From: Deltaproteobacteria bacterium
GTDB taxonomy: Bacteria > Desulfobacterota > Desulfobaccia > Desulfobaccales > 0-14-0-80-60-11
Direction of reading: 5' to 3'
Assembly (NCBI GenBank): GCA_023381945.1
Contig: JAMCQY010000120.1
Span: 1 to 14,022 of the forward strand
Length of the DNA: 14,022 nt
Shown: piece after piece, positions 1 to 8,569 of the stretch
Numbering within the stretch: position 1 is the first letter of the stretch
How the letters are laid out: every line of letters begins with the position of its first letter
Translations under genes and position numbers: made by a program
The notes under the pieces: model-generated
Database searches by the model: none
What the model was told of the DNA's origin: nothing
What the model saw: the letters and a program-made list of their open reading frames with translations, nothing else

Positions 1-1019
<1,019 letters not shown>

Positions 1020-1149
1020 AGGCTAACCAAACAAGTTGCTGACAGCACCCGGATAGGATGGCAAGCCCGTCTTGTCGAACGTGCAGAATTTTTAGAGGCA
1101 GGACTTTTCGCCGGAAAATGCCGAATCCTAAGGATGGGGGAGTGGAGTT
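1020..1149. other. Intergenic gap before the two-component operon
   Basis: This 130-bp gap carries a good ribosome binding site for the kinase gene: GGGGGAG at 1136-1142, 7 nt before the ATG. A second GGAG at 1144-1147 lies too close to the start to be used. I looked for sigma-70 and sigma-54 promoters and for a terminator for the upstream gene and found none that I would defend. Confidence 0.5.
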
Positions 1150-3171
1150 ATGGGTGAGCAGCCATTAGTTCTGGTGGTGGATGACGAGCCGCTTATTCTA
1201 AACCTGGTAAAGGAAATCCTGAGCCTGGAAGGTTATCAGGTGGAAACCGCCGGCAACGGCAAGGAAGCCTTGCAGGCCTTGCAAGCCCACCCCTTTGACG
1301 TGATCCTCACCGACATGCTGATGCCGGACATGACCGGCATGGAGCTGGTTCAGTATTTGCGGCTTCATCATCCCGGGACCCTGACCATTGTCTTCACCGG
1401 CTATGCCAACTACGAGGATGCGGTGGAAGCGGTCAGGCAAGGGGCCTTCGATTACCTCCCCAAGCCGGTGCAGCCGGAAACCTTGCGGCATGCAATCCGT
1501 CAGGCCTTGGACTACCAGCGCCTGCTCAGAGCCCAGAAGGATCTGGAGACGGTCTTCCTGGGGGCCGAAGCCCTGGGAGTGCAGGCCCTTGACCTGGTAT
1601 CCAGCACCAAGGAAGCCACCGTTTTAGGGGATTTGCGGGAGCGGGTGTGGACTGCTGACCTCAAGGAAGTGGGGACGCAATTTTTGAAAGTCGCGCACGA
1701 ACTCTTGCAGGTCACCAACAGCTCGATTTTCCTATATAATCCGGTGCCAGGAGAATTTTACGGTTTGGCGGCAGTGGGCCCCGAGGCGGAAATCAAAGTC
1801 GGACTACGGGTTGCCGCGGAGCGCATCATGGGTTATGTGGCCAACCACAAACGGCCCCTGCTGGTGCCGGACTTGAGCCGGGACCGCAACTTTGCCTTGC
1901 TGGAGCGGCGGCAGAACTACCGCACCAACAGCTTCATGGTCATCCCTCTCACCGGGAATAGATTCTGGGGGGTGATCAACTTGGCGGACAGGGGGGACGG
2001 CGGGCCTTTCAGTTCCCGGGACCTGTTCATGGGGTGGCTGATGGGCCGTTTGCTGGTTGAACTGCTGGAGGCCCGGGAGCCCGTGGTGGAGACGGCGGAG
2101 CTACCCGCCGTCCCCTGGATCAGCCAGGAACTGCCGGTGGGGGTGGCCATCCTGGACGGGAAACTTACCGTTCTCCAATCCAACCCAGCCATGATGAGGC
2201 TGATGGATTTCCAGGAGCCAAGTTTGACTGGTCAAAAAATCTTCCCTCTGTTGGGCTTTTCTGCCCAAGATGAGGCCAAACTGGAGGCAGCCTTTCACCA
2301 AACCCTGGCCTCCCAGGAAACCCAGGAGTTCTCTTCCATCAAAAGCGGACCTCAGGGAAAGCCTCGCTACTTAGGGGTGCGCATGGTGCCTTTGCCCGCC
2401 GACCAGGGAAGCGGTCGCGGGCTGTTGCTGGTGGAGGACGTCACCGAGCTGGAGACCCTGAAGCAGCGCCTGCAACTATATGAGCATCTGGCCGTGATGG
2501 GGAAACTGACCCTGTGCGTGGCCCACGAGTTGAATAACCCCATGGATGGCATCAGGCGTTACTTGTCACTGGCGTTGCTGAAAAAGGATGAACCTCAGTC
2601 GGTGGAACGTTATTTGACCGAGGTTCAAAAGGGTTTGCAGAAGATGTCGATGAGTATCAAGAGCCTGATGTTTTCCGCCAACCCTTATAAGGCGCCGCCC
2701 CGGGCCAGCGACAGCCTCAACAACCTGTTGCAGGACGCCATCAAGATCATGATGTTCCAGGCATCCGATCAGCGGGTGCAGGTGGGTTTTCACCCACCCT
2801 CGGAATTCGGCGAGATGCAGGTGGAGGCAGACCTTTATTATGTCTTCATTAACATTATCAAGAATGCCTTGCAGGCCATGCCCCAGGGTGGCAACCTCAA
2901 GGTTCACGGGCTCTGCAATCGTGAAGTGGTGGAAATAAACTTCGAAGATACCGGCCCAGGCTTGTCTCCCGAGGATCAGGACAAGATCTTTGAACCTTTC
3001 TATTCAACCAAGCACGGGATTCAAGGACTGGGATTGGGCTTGCCCATCTGTCAGAAGATTTTGGACCGTTATGGGGGCCGTCTGGTGGTGGAGAGTCGCC
3101 CGGGGTTTGGGACCAAGATGCGGGTAATTCTGCCGCATCGTGAGTCGGGAGGGACAGCAGATGGCCAATAG
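1150..3171 (+). CDS. Soluble sensor histidine kinase: REC-GAF-PAS-HisKA-HATPase
   Basis: A 673-residue cytoplasmic sensor kinase with no signal peptide or membrane segment. Residues 5-120 form a receiver domain: acidic pair D11-D12, phosphoacceptor D55 in LTDMLMPD, Lys105 in LPKP. Residues about 165-310 look like a GAF domain and about 320-440 like a PAS domain. The HisKA H-box is AHELNNPMDGI with His459. The ATPase domain has the N-box NIIKNALQAM (N568, N572), D600 in DTGPGL, the F-box KIFEPFYSTKHG and the glycine lid GLGLGL (626-631). This is the NtrB/HydH-like type of catalytic core. The signal is unknown: GAF or PAS could bind a small molecule. The start is ATG 1150 with GGGGGAG upstream. 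The last 11 bp overlap the response-regulator gene, implying translational coupling and a cognate pair. The N-terminal receiver may take part in a phosphorelay or gate kinase activity. Confidence 0.93.
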   Translation: MGEQPLVLVVDDEPLILNLVKEILSLEGYQVETAGNGKEALQALQAHPFDVILTDMLMPDMTGMELVQYLRLHHPGTLTIVFTGYANYEDAVEAVRQGAFDYLPKPVQPETLRHAIRQALDYQRLLRAQKDLETVFLGAEALGVQALDLVSSTKEATVLGDLRERVWTADLKEVGTQFLKVAHELLQVTNSSIFLYNPVPGEFYGLAAVGPEAEIKVGLRVAAERIMGYVANHKRPLLVPDLSRDRNFALLERRQNYRTNSFMVIPLTGNRFWGVINLADRGDGGPFSSRDLFMGWLMGRLLVELLEAREPVVETAELPAVPWISQELPVGVAILDGKLTVLQSNPAMMRLMDFQEPSLTGQKIFPLLGFSAQDEAKLEAAFHQTLASQETQEFSSIKSGPQGKPRYLGVRMVPLPADQGSGRGLLLVEDVTELETLKQRLQLYEHLAVMGKLTLCVAHELNNPMDGIRRYLSLALLKKDEPQSVERYLTEVQKGLQKMSMSIKSLMFSANPYKAPPRASDSLNNLLQDAIKIMMFQASDQRVQVGFHPPSEFGEMQVEADLYYVFINIIKNALQAMPQGGNLKVHGLCNREVVEINFEDTGPGLSPEDQDKIFEPFYSTKHGIQGLGLGLPICQKILDRYGGRLVVESRPGFGTKMRVILPHRESGGTADGQ

Positions 3172-4624
3172 AGATTTACTCATTGTTGACGATGAGCCTT
3201 TGGTTTGCGAATCCTTAAGAGAAATGCTGGCCATGGAAGGCTACCGGGTGGACGCCGTCTTGAATGGCGCAGCCGCCTTGGAAAAACTCAAGGAAGACCA
3301 GTATCAGCTAGTCCTCTCGGATATCCAGATGCCCGGCCTGAACGGCATCGAATTATTGAAAGAATTGAAAGGCCGCAGTCCGGACACGGCTATCATTTTC
3401 GTTACCGGACACGGCCATATTGACGGCGCGGTGGAGGCCATCAAACTGGGAGCCTACGACTACATCTTAAAACCCATTGACGACCTGCGTCTCAAGCTGA
3501 CTATCGGCCATGCCCTGGAACAGAAAAAGCTGCGGGATTCCTACCATTCCTTGAAGCAGCGCCTGAAACCCTGGACCCTGGATGAGCAATTCGTCTTCGG
3601 CGACCGCAAGATGGACCATCTCATGGAACTGGTGCACACCATCTCCGATACCATGGCTACCGTGCTCGTTACCGGCGAGTCCGGCACCGGCAAATCCGTC
3701 CTGGCCCGCTACATCCATGATAATTCTTCCCGCCACGGCAAACCCTTTGTCAAAATCAGCTGCGGGTCTCTATCCGAGACTTTGTTGGAGAGCGAGCTGT
3801 TCGGGCATATCCGGGGCTCTTTCACCGGGGCCATCCGGGACAAAAAGGGCAAATTCGAGGAGGCCCACGGCGGCACCATTTTCCTGGATGACATCAACTG
3901 CGCCTCGCCCAACCTCCAGATTAAGCTGCTCCGGGTTTTGCAGGAAAAGATCATCGAACCGGTGGGAGGCAACAGCCCCATTCGCGTGGACGTCCGCATC
4001 ATCACCGCCACCAATACTCCTCTCCAGGAAGAGGTGGCGGCCCAGAGGTTCCGGGAAGACCTGTATTACCGGGTCAACGTGGTGCACCTGAACATTCCGC
4101 CGCTTCGGGAGCGCCTGAGCGATATTGAACCGTTAATCGACCACTTTATTAAGCAATTTAACCAGATACATCACAAGAATCTCAAGGGGATTTCCAAAAG
4201 CGCTCTGCAAATTTGCCTGCAGTATCCCTGGCCCGGCAATGTCCGGGAACTGGAAAATGTCGTGGAAAGGGCGGTCATCTTAAGCCCCGGTGAGTTCATC
4301 ATACCGGAGTCGCTGCCGGCTCACACCACGAACAGCCCTGTCAGCCAGACTATCAGCGGCGCGGTGCATCTCACCCTGGACGAGGCCCTGGATAAGGCCG
4401 AAAGGCAAATCCTCCTGCAGACCCTGGAGGCCCTGAACTGGAACCGGCAGGTAACCGCCCGTTCTTTGGGCATCAGCCGGACCACCCTGTTCAACAAAAT
4501 GCGGCGGTTCGACCTGGTGGACCCCCGCCGCGCCGCCCGGGATAGCGACGCAGGCGCAGATGAGCGGCGGGCCGGGAAACCGCTGCGGGACTCCAGAGCC
4601 GACTGGCGCCGCCTGCCGGGCTGA
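3161..4624 (+). CDS. Sigma-54-dependent NtrC-family response regulator
   Basis: A 487-residue enhancer-binding activator that, when phosphorylated, uses ATP to remodel sigma-54 RNA polymerase. Order: receiver (residues 5-120, phosphoacceptor D54 in LSDIQMPG, Lys in ILKP), AAA+ domain (Walker A GESGTGKS with K178, Walker [25 protein letters not shown]), and a Fis-type helix-turn-helix near the C-terminus ([19 protein letters not shown]). The sigma-54 contact loop reads GSFTGA (219-224) instead of the usual GAFTGA. After the helix-turn-helix comes an Arg-rich tail of about 35 residues, longer than usual. I chose ATG 3161 over the GTG at 3140 because GGGAGGG (3147-3153) sits 7 nt before it. The gene overlaps the kinase stop by 11 bp. 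Its targets are not evident here: I found no convincing sigma-54 promoter in the window. Confidence 0.93.
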   Translation: MANRDLLIVDDEPLVCESLREMLAMEGYRVDAVLNGAAALEKLKEDQYQLVLSDIQMPGLNGIELLKELKGRSPDTAIIFVTGHGHIDGAVEAIKLGAYDYILKPIDDLRLKLTIGHALEQKKLRDSYHSLKQRLKPWTLDEQFVFGDRKMDHLMELVHTISDTMATVLVTGESGTGKSVLARYIHDNSSRHGKPFVKISCGSLSETLLESELFGHIRGSFTGAIRDKKGKFEEAHGGTIFLDDINCASPNLQIKLLRVLQEKIIEPVGGNSPIRVDVRIITATNTPLQEEVAAQRFREDLYYRVNVVHLNIPPLRERLSDIEPLIDHFIKQFNQIHHKNLKGISKSALQICLQYPWPGNVRELENVVERAVILSPGEFIIPESLPAHTTNSPVSQTISGAVHLTLDEALDKAERQILLQTLEALNWNRQVTARSLGISRTTLFNKMRRFDLVDPRRAARDSDAGADERRAGKPLRDSRADWRRLPG

Positions 4625-4687
4625 GGCAGCCATTCCCAGCCGGGGCTATGCCCGTAAATTGAGGCTGTAGGGGCGGCTGGAATGATG

Positions 4688-4709
4688 GCGCAGGCGTCCC
4701 TGCCTGCGC
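4688..4709. repeat. Perfect hairpin, 8-bp arms
   Basis: GCGCAGGC and GCCTGCGC flank a 6-nt loop. It is the first hairpin after the regulator stop codon (64 bp downstream), so it could act as an operon-end structure, but no T-tract follows. Confidence 0.7.
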
Positions 4710-4735
4710 TGCGCGGTTGTTTAGACTGATACTGG

Positions 4736-4759
4736 AGGGGCGGTTCTCGAACCGCCCCT
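4736..4759. repeat. Perfect hairpin, 11-bp arms (CGGTTCTCGAACCG family)
   Basis: AGGGGCGGTTC and GAACCGCCCCT pair around a 2-nt TC loop. The core CGGTTCTCGAACCGCC recurs at 12826-12841 beside the dihydroorotate-dehydrogenase-like gene, so this is a dispersed repeat and not a chance hairpin. Confidence 0.85.
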
Positions 4760-4785
4760 GCATTTTCCAGGCAATTACCCGGTGG

Positions 4786-4804
4786 GGCGGGCGTCTCGCC
4801 CGCC
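4786..4804. repeat. Perfect hairpin, 8-bp arms
   Basis: GGCGGGCG and CGCCCGCC flank TCT. The same arms with a different loop (GGGA) occur at 11389-11408 between the AOR and MoaD-like genes. Confidence 0.8.
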
Positions 4805-4814
4805 GTCCCGCAAC

Positions 4815-4865
4815 TAGAGGGCGGCCTGTGGCCGCCAAAATTCGGCGGGCACGGCCCGCCCTCTA
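4815..4865. repeat. Dumbbell repeat: two hairpins inside a terminal inverted repeat
   Basis: The outer arms TAGAGGGCGG (4815-4824) and CCGCCCTCTA (4856-4865) are exact inverted copies. Inside are two hairpins: GGCGGCC-TGT-GGCCGCC (4820-4836) and GGCGGGC-ACG-GCCCGCC (4844-4860). This matches the plan of the elements at 4964-5030, 11743-11802 and 12764-12817. Confidence 0.85.
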
Positions 4866-4930
4866 AATGCGCCTTTTAAAAGAGGGTTTTTGAGTCCCCC
4901 TTTGAAAAAGGGATTTAGGACTTCGGTAAA

Positions 4931-5067
4931 GCCTGATACCTAGTTGCGCTCAAATAGGTAATTTTTTGTAGGGGCGGACCCATGTGTCCGCCCTGATTGA
5001 GGGCGCACACGTGGGTGCGCCCCTACAAAAGACTGTTTTACTTCGATGGGCGCAACTTGGTATGAGA
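4931..5067. repeat. Long foldback carrying a dumbbell repeat at its tip
   Basis: ATACCTAGTTGCGC (4936-4949) and GCGCAACTTGGTAT (5050-5063) are inverted copies with one mismatch, and weaker pairing extends to about 4931 and 5067. Between them sits the perfect outer repeat of the dumbbell at 4964-5030. The whole could fold as one long stem or be a small non-autonomous mobile element. No transposase is present, and no target duplication is obvious to me. Confidence 0.65.
4964..5030. repeat. Dumbbell repeat, copy A of the GTAGGGGCGG family
   Basis: The outer arms TTTTGTAGGGGCG (4964-4976) and CGCCCCTACAAAA (5018-5030) are perfect 13-bp inverted copies. The inner hairpins are GGGCGGAC/GTCCGCCC (4972-4993) and GGGCGCAC/GTGCGCCC (5001-5022), each with a 6-nt loop. 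A near-identical copy lies at 11743-11802, differing only in a short stretch between the hairpins and one T/C change in a loop. Confidence 0.92.
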
Positions 5068-5116
5068 AGGGTAGTGAGAGCCTGTGGTAAAAAAAGATTA
5101 GTTGGAGCAGGAAAAG

Positions 5117-6466
5117 ATGACCCACGACCGCGAAACCCTGGCCCGCTGGGACCGGGAGCACCTCTGGCATCCCTTTACCCAAATGCGGGGCTTCCGGGAA
5201 GAGGAACTCCTGATCATCACCCGGGGCCAGGGCAATTACCTGTTTGATATCGAAGGCAACCGTTATCTGGACGGGGTCTCCTCCCTCTGGGCCAACCTGC
5301 ACGGCCACCATAGGGCCGAATTGGACCGGGCCGTGACCGAACAGTTGGGACGGGTGGCCCACAGCACCCTCCTGGGCCTGGCCCATCCGCCGGCCATCGT
5401 GTTGGCCCGCCGTCTGGCCCAAATCGCCCCGGCCGGGCTTAACAAGGTGTTTTTCTCCGATGACGGCTCCACTGCGGTGGAGGTGGCCCTGAAGCTCGCC
5501 TTCCAGTACTGGCAAAACCGGGGCCGGCAGGAAAAAAGGCGCTTCCTCAAGCTGAGCAACAGCTACCATGGCGACACCCTCGGGTCGGTATCGGTGGGGG
5601 GCATCCCGCTATTCCACCAGGTCTACCACTCCCTGCTGTTCGACACCCTGGAGGCGCCGTCGCCCTACTGTTACCGCTGCCCACACCGGGGGGAGTGCCG
5701 GGAGCAGTGCCTGGCCATTTTAGAGGAACAGGTAGCGATGCACCACGGAGAGCTGGCCGCGGTCATCCTGGAGCCCATCATGCAAGGGGCCGCCGGGATG
5801 CTGCCGCAGCCGCCGGGGTACCTGGCGAAGGTGCGGGAAGTGACCAAAAGATACGGCGTGCTGCTAATCGCCGACGAAGTGGCGGTGGGTTTTGGCCGCA
5901 CCGGCCGGATGTTCGCCTGCGAGCACGAGCAGGTGAGCCCGGACCTGATGTGTCTCGCCAAAGGCATCACCGGCGGCTACCTGCCCCTGGCCGCCACCCT
6001 GGCCACCGACGAGATTTATGACGCCTTCCTGGGAAAATTTGAGGAATTCAAGACCTTCTTCCACGGCCACACTTATACCGGCAACCCTCTGGCCGCGGCG
6101 GCGGGGCTGGCCAGCCTGGATATTTTTGAGCAAGACCGCGTGATTGAGAATCTAGCGCCGAAGATCGAGCTCTTGACCCGGCTCCTGGCGGGATTGGCGG
6201 ATCAGCCGCACGTGGGCGATATCCGGCAGCGGGGCCTGATGACGGGGATCGAGTTGGTGCAGGATAAAGAGAGCCGGGAGCCCTTCCCGGTGGCCCGCCG
6301 GACCGGGCACCGGGTAATCCTGGCCGCCCGCAAGTTGGGGGCCATCCTCCGGCCCCTGGGGGACGTCATCGTTTTGCTGCCGCCCCTCAGTGTCACCTTG
6401 GAAGAACTGGAGACGCTGGCCCGGATAACCAAGGAAGCCATCGAGCAAGGCGTTACGTCAAGCTGA
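5117..6466 (+). CDS. bioA: Adenosylmethionine-8-amino-7-oxononanoate aminotransferase
   Basis: PLP enzyme of biotin synthesis. It moves an amino group from S-adenosylmethionine to 7-keto-8-aminopelargonate, giving 7,8-diaminopelargonate, in the cytoplasm. It has 449 residues, typical for BioA. Motifs: HLWHPFTQM at the start, [44 protein letters not shown] (D253 contacts the PLP nitrogen), the Schiff-base lysine K282 in [11 protein letters not shown], and [12 protein letters not shown]. These fit BioA better than other class-III aminotransferases. A Cys cluster C185-x2-C188-x5-C194-x3-C198 follows the SPYCYRC motif, and I recall similar clusters in other BioA proteins. I chose ATG 5117, with AGGA/GGAG just upstream, over the TTG at 5102. 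No other bio gene is in the window, so it stands alone here. No BirA operator was recognised. Confidence 0.94.
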   Translation: MTHDRETLARWDREHLWHPFTQMRGFREEELLIITRGQGNYLFDIEGNRYLDGVSSLWANLHGHHRAELDRAVTEQLGRVAHSTLLGLAHPPAIVLARRLAQIAPAGLNKVFFSDDGSTAVEVALKLAFQYWQNRGRQEKRRFLKLSNSYHGDTLGSVSVGGIPLFHQVYHSLLFDTLEAPSPYCYRCPHRGECREQCLAILEEQVAMHHGELAAVILEPIMQGAAGMLPQPPGYLAKVREVTKRYGVLLIADEVAVGFGRTGRMFACEHEQVSPDLMCLAKGITGGYLPLAATLATDEIYDAFLGKFEEFKTFFHGHTYTGNPLAAAAGLASLDIFEQDRVIENLAPKIELLTRLLAGLADQPHVGDIRQRGLMTGIELVQDKESREPFPVARRTGHRVILAARKLGAILRPLGDVIVLLPPLSVTLEELETLARITKEAIEQGVTSS

Positions 6467-6480
6467 TCCGGATCAGTAAG

Positions 6481-6549
6481 ACAGGGCGGCCCTGTTGCAA
6501 GCGGAGCTTATGGCGCACTGACGCAGGGCGGGGATGGCCCCCCGCCCTG
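6481..6549. terminator. Paired hairpins between convergent genes, probable bidirectional terminator
   Basis: ACAGGG-CGG-CCCTGT (6481-6495) and CAGGGCGGGG-ATGGCC-CCCCGCCCTG (6524-6549, 10-bp perfect arms) lie between the bioA stop and the stop of the minus-strand gene at 6576. Their position between convergent genes suggests termination in both directions. Neither has a proper T-run, so this is an inference from position and stem strength. Confidence 0.5.
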
Positions 6550-6575
6550 GTAATTGATTCTCCCTTGGGCCAAGC

Positions 6576-6884
6576 TTAATGGGGAGGACCATGTCGGCGG
6601 TTCCAACGCCGGTGTTCGCGCCCGTAACGCCCCCTCTCCCTATAATATCTCCGAGCCCCGCCTACCTGGGGAACGGTATAATAGAAGAACTGCGTTATCG
6701 GGTCGGAGTAGGGCGCGGTATAGTAATTGTTGTAGTTGCAATTGTAATAGTAGGGATCGCAATAACCATAACCCGGTGGCGGAGGCTGCGCCAGAGCCGG
6801 CGCGGCGCCGATTCCCAGGTCTCCTGGCCCGCTCCAGCTTATCAGCATGACGATCAGTCCCAGAGAAATTATGAGTTTCTTCAT
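6576..6884 (-). CDS. Small secreted Tyr/Asn-rich, Arg-tailed protein (module copy A)
   Basis: A 102-residue protein I cannot assign to a named family. It has a signal peptide: MKK, hydrophobic core L4-I15, and probable cleavage after ALA at residue 32. The mature part begins with Pro4 and then a Tyr-rich core, CDPYYYNC with C42 and C49, followed by YYTAPYSDPITQFFYYTVP (54-72). The tail from about residue 76 is strongly basic (Arg, Tyr, His, Gly). The core is clearly shared with the product of 7639-7941, which has the same two cysteines and YYTAPY.DP.TQ.FYY.VP. It is probably exported and stays at the envelope. The Cys pair might form a disulfide or bind metal. AAGGAG sits 10 nt before the ATG (6895-6900). 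It follows the Spy-like gene at 7014 on the same strand, 129 bp away. Confidence 0.8.
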   Translation of the reverse strand: MKKLIISLGLIVMLISWSGPGDLGIGAAPALAQPPPPGYGYCDPYYYNCNYNNYYTAPYSDPITQFFYYTVPQVGGARRYYRERGRYGREHRRWNRRHGPPH

Positions 6885-7013
6885 TATCGGGATTCTCCTT
6901 GAAAACGAGTCTCAAGCAGGAGTTTGCCGGCCATCTTATTAGGGGCGTATTCCTGCCTGAAACCTGTCCGGAACCAGGTTATGGGCCTCTTGATTGGAAC
7001 CCTTTAACCGGGC

Positions 7014-7523
7014 TTATTTCTTTTTTCCTTTTGCCTTTCCCATCATTTCTTCGCGCATTTTATTCAATTCCAGCAAGTATTTCCCTTGCTCCACCGGGTT
7101 CATTTGCGCCAGTTCCTCTTCCCGCTGGTTCTTAAAGGAATGAAACAGTGCATCCATACCGCTGGTGAGGGCATTCACCAGTTCTTTGACCTTCGCCTCG
7201 TCCGGTTTAGCAACCGCCAGGGCAGCTTGTAAGTCTGCCTTGGTCTTCTTTAAATTGTCGATGATCCCTTTGCGCTGGCCCTCATATTTATCTGACACCG
7301 CCAGCACCGCCTTCTCCTTGTCGGGGGCAAGCTTCAGGTCTTTAATCATCTGGATTCGGTGCTGTTTGAATTTTTCCTCCGGTCCGCCTTTAGCAGGGCC
7401 TGCAGGATGTTCCTTAGGTTGAACCGTAGGCTGGCTCGGGCCCTGGCCCAGGGCAGGGGACACCAGCATCACACTCAGGATGGCACAGAGCAAACCGAGT
7501 TTAAGGTGGAACTTGCCTTTCAT
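7014..7523 (-). CDS. Spy/CpxP-like periplasmic protein (module copy A)
   Basis: A 169-residue exported helical protein. The signal peptide (MKGKFHLKLGLLCAILSVML, cleavage near ALG-QG at residues 25-28) is followed by a Pro/Gly linker and a long charged helical region. Two spots resemble the LTxxQ repeats of the Spy/CpxP/ZraP group: LKLAPDKE and MNPVEQGKYL. Members of that group are periplasmic chaperones or metal and envelope-stress sensors. That function is inferred here, not shown. The C-terminus is Lys-rich (KAKGKKK). It is closely related to the product of 8108-8569 (shared IIDNLKKT, PDEAK, LTSG, SF, QR, EQGKYL) but has an extra linker (about residues 29-47) with several prolines. AAGGAG (7532-7537) lies 8 nt before the ATG. 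Confidence 0.82.
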   Translation of the reverse strand: MKGKFHLKLGLLCAILSVMLVSPALGQGPSQPTVQPKEHPAGPAKGGPEEKFKQHRIQMIKDLKLAPDKEKAVLAVSDKYEGQRKGIIDNLKKTKADLQAALAVAKPDEAKVKELVNALTSGMDALFHSFKNQREEELAQMNPVEQGKYLLELNKMREEMMGKAKGKKK

Positions 7524-7638
7524 GTTAGCCGCTCCTTTGGTAATAGTTTTACAGGCTTATATTTTTGCTTGCCAAACCGCGCCCAAAAATTGGGACGCGG
7601 CTCAACGCCATATTCTCGGTTAAATTTGCGGCAATTCC
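7524..7638. other. Intergenic stem between the two module copies
   Basis: CCGCGCCCAA (7577-7586) pairs with TTGGGACGCGG (7590-7600) with one bulged base. It lies downstream of the 7639-7941 gene and upstream of the 7014-7523 gene, both on the minus strand. It may be a weak terminator, an attenuator between the duplicated modules, or an mRNA-stabilising stem. A T-rich stretch follows on the minus strand only after a gap. Confidence 0.4.
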
Positions 7639-7941
7639 TTAACGAAAGCCGTGTTGTTCCTCCCATTCTCTCCGGCGCTGCTGACGCTCCCGGCGCTCCA
7701 GGCGCTCTTCGCGTTCTCGCAGCCGCTCTTCTACGTCGGGAACTACGTAATAGAAGTACTGGGTGTAGGGATCGGCGTAGGGGGCGGTATAATAACACCG
7801 GTATGGATAGTAAGGATCGCAGGTATAAACCGGTGGCGGCGGCGGTGCTGCATTCGCCGGTGCGGTTCCGATGCCGCTATATCCTGGCCAGCCACAGATC
7901 AGAATGAAGGCCAGCGACAGGAATAACCCGAATTTCTTCAT
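7639..7941 (-). CDS. Small secreted Tyr-rich protein with Glu/Arg coiled tail (module copy B)
   Basis: A 100-residue paralogue of the 6576-6884 product, family unknown to me. The signal peptide has MKK, a hydrophobic core to about residue 16, and probable cleavage near ANA-A at residues 29-32. After Pro5 come CDPYYPYRC (C41, C49) and YYTAPYADPYTQYFYYVVP (50-68). Unlike its sister's, the tail (70-100) is rich in alternating Glu and Arg and probably forms a long charged helix or coiled coil. I chose the ATG at 7941 over an upstream start giving 119 residues. It has AAGGAG at 7949-7954 and begins directly with the signal peptide, whereas the longer form would put 19 unlikely residues before it. 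It follows the Spy-like gene at 8108 by 166 bp. Confidence 0.8.
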   Translation of the reverse strand: MKKFGLFLSLAFILICGWPGYSGIGTAPANAAPPPPPVYTCDPYYPYRCYYTAPYADPYTQYFYYVVPDVEERLREREERLERRERQQRRREWEEQHGFR

Positions 7942-8107
7942 GGTGAGTCTCCTTGGCGAAATCATGCTGCCTGCTCCCAATCGGGCGTCCCAGGTCACCG
8001 AGGTGCTTTATTACCTTCGGAGCCGCGCTGGAATGGAGGCGCTCCAATGGCGATGCCCTTTCGGTGGTGAATTCCGGCTTGGTTGGCTTTGCTGTGCCTT
8101 TTCTGCA

Positions 8108-8569
8108 TTACTTCTTTTTCTTCTTCGGCTTCATCATACCGTGGCGCCATTTCTCCATAGCCGCCAGATACTTGCCTTGCTCGATCGATGACAACAGCCC
8201 CAGTTCCTCGTTCCGCTGGCTCTTAAAGGAATCGAACAGCTTATCTTGCCCTGAGGTCAGGTTGCTTACCAGATCCTTAATCTTGGCCTCATCCGGTTGG
8301 GGGGCCGCCAGAGCGGCATCCAACTCTTTGCGGGTCTTCTTTAGGTTGTCGATGATCTCTTTGCGCGGGCCCACATACTTCTCTTCCACCCCGATCAGCT
8401 GCTGTTCTTTGTCAGGAGCGAGCTTCAACTGTTTGATCAGTTGGGTGCGTTCCTGTTTAAATTTCTCCGCCACGTCGCCGCCTTTCCCCTGGGCCATGGC
8501 CGGAACCACCAGCGCGATACTCAGGATGGCGCAGAGCGCCGCCAGCTTTAAATTGAACTTTCCCTTCAT
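8108..8569 (-). CDS. Spy/CpxP-like periplasmic protein (module copy B)
   Basis: A 153-residue exported helical protein, the shorter paralogue of the 7014-7523 product. Signal peptide MKGKFNLKLAALCAILSIAL with cleavage near AMA-QG (residues 25-28). The mature part is mostly charged amphipathic helix, with LKLAPDKEQ and LSSIEQGKYL in the places of the LTxxQ repeats. The C-terminus is KPKKKKK. The first 20 residues and the central block IIDNLKKT are nearly the same in both copies, showing recent common descent. A strong Shine-Dalgarno (AAGGAGAGGA, 8575-8584) precedes the ATG. As the first gene of the four, it is where I would expect a promoter, in 8570-8760. A chaperone or stress-binding role is inferred from family resemblance only. 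Confidence 0.82.
   Translation of the reverse strand: MKGKFNLKLAALCAILSIALVVPAMAQGKGGDVAEKFKQERTQLIKQLKLAPDKEQQLIGVEEKYVGPRKEIIDNLKKTRKELDAALAAPQPDEAKIKDLVSNLTSGQDKLFDSFKSQRNEELGLLSSIEQGKYLAAMEKWRHGMMKPKKKKK

Larger units (their letters stand above)
4625..5116. repeat. Hairpin-rich intergenic repeat block
   Basis: About 490 bp without a gene, between the regulator gene and bioA. It holds at least seven GC-rich inverted repeats, with the main ones listed separately. A partial GTAGGGGCGG at 4668-4677 looks like a decayed repeat end. A short foldback CCCTTT/AAAGGG (4898-4903 / 4907-4912) belongs to a CCCCCTTTGAAAAAGGG-type motif that I recall as common in bacterial intergenic DNA. CTTTTAAAAG (4873-4882) is a perfect palindrome. 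bioA is preceded by GGAG (5104-5107) and AGGA (5109-5112). No long T-run marks a classic terminator, although the hairpins could end transcription from the operon upstream. Confidence 0.8.

Noticed and set aside
1020..1149. A sigma-54 promoter before the kinase gene (GGCAGGACTTTTCGC)
   Set aside because: The GG-to-GC distance is one base too long and the -12 part lacks TTGC.
4667..5030. Repeat block read as a CRISPR array
   Set aside because: The repeats are palindromic hairpins of different sequence without regular direct repeats and unique spacers of constant size, and no cas genes are near.
4940..5569. A 209-residue minus-strand frame over the dumbbell repeat and the start of bioA
   Set aside because: It includes repeat DNA and is antisense to BioA, with no protein features.
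7359..7907. Plus-strand open frame across the secreted-protein genes
   Set aside because: It covers parts of two minus-strand genes that have signal peptides and Shine-Dalgarno sites. The plus frame has neither.
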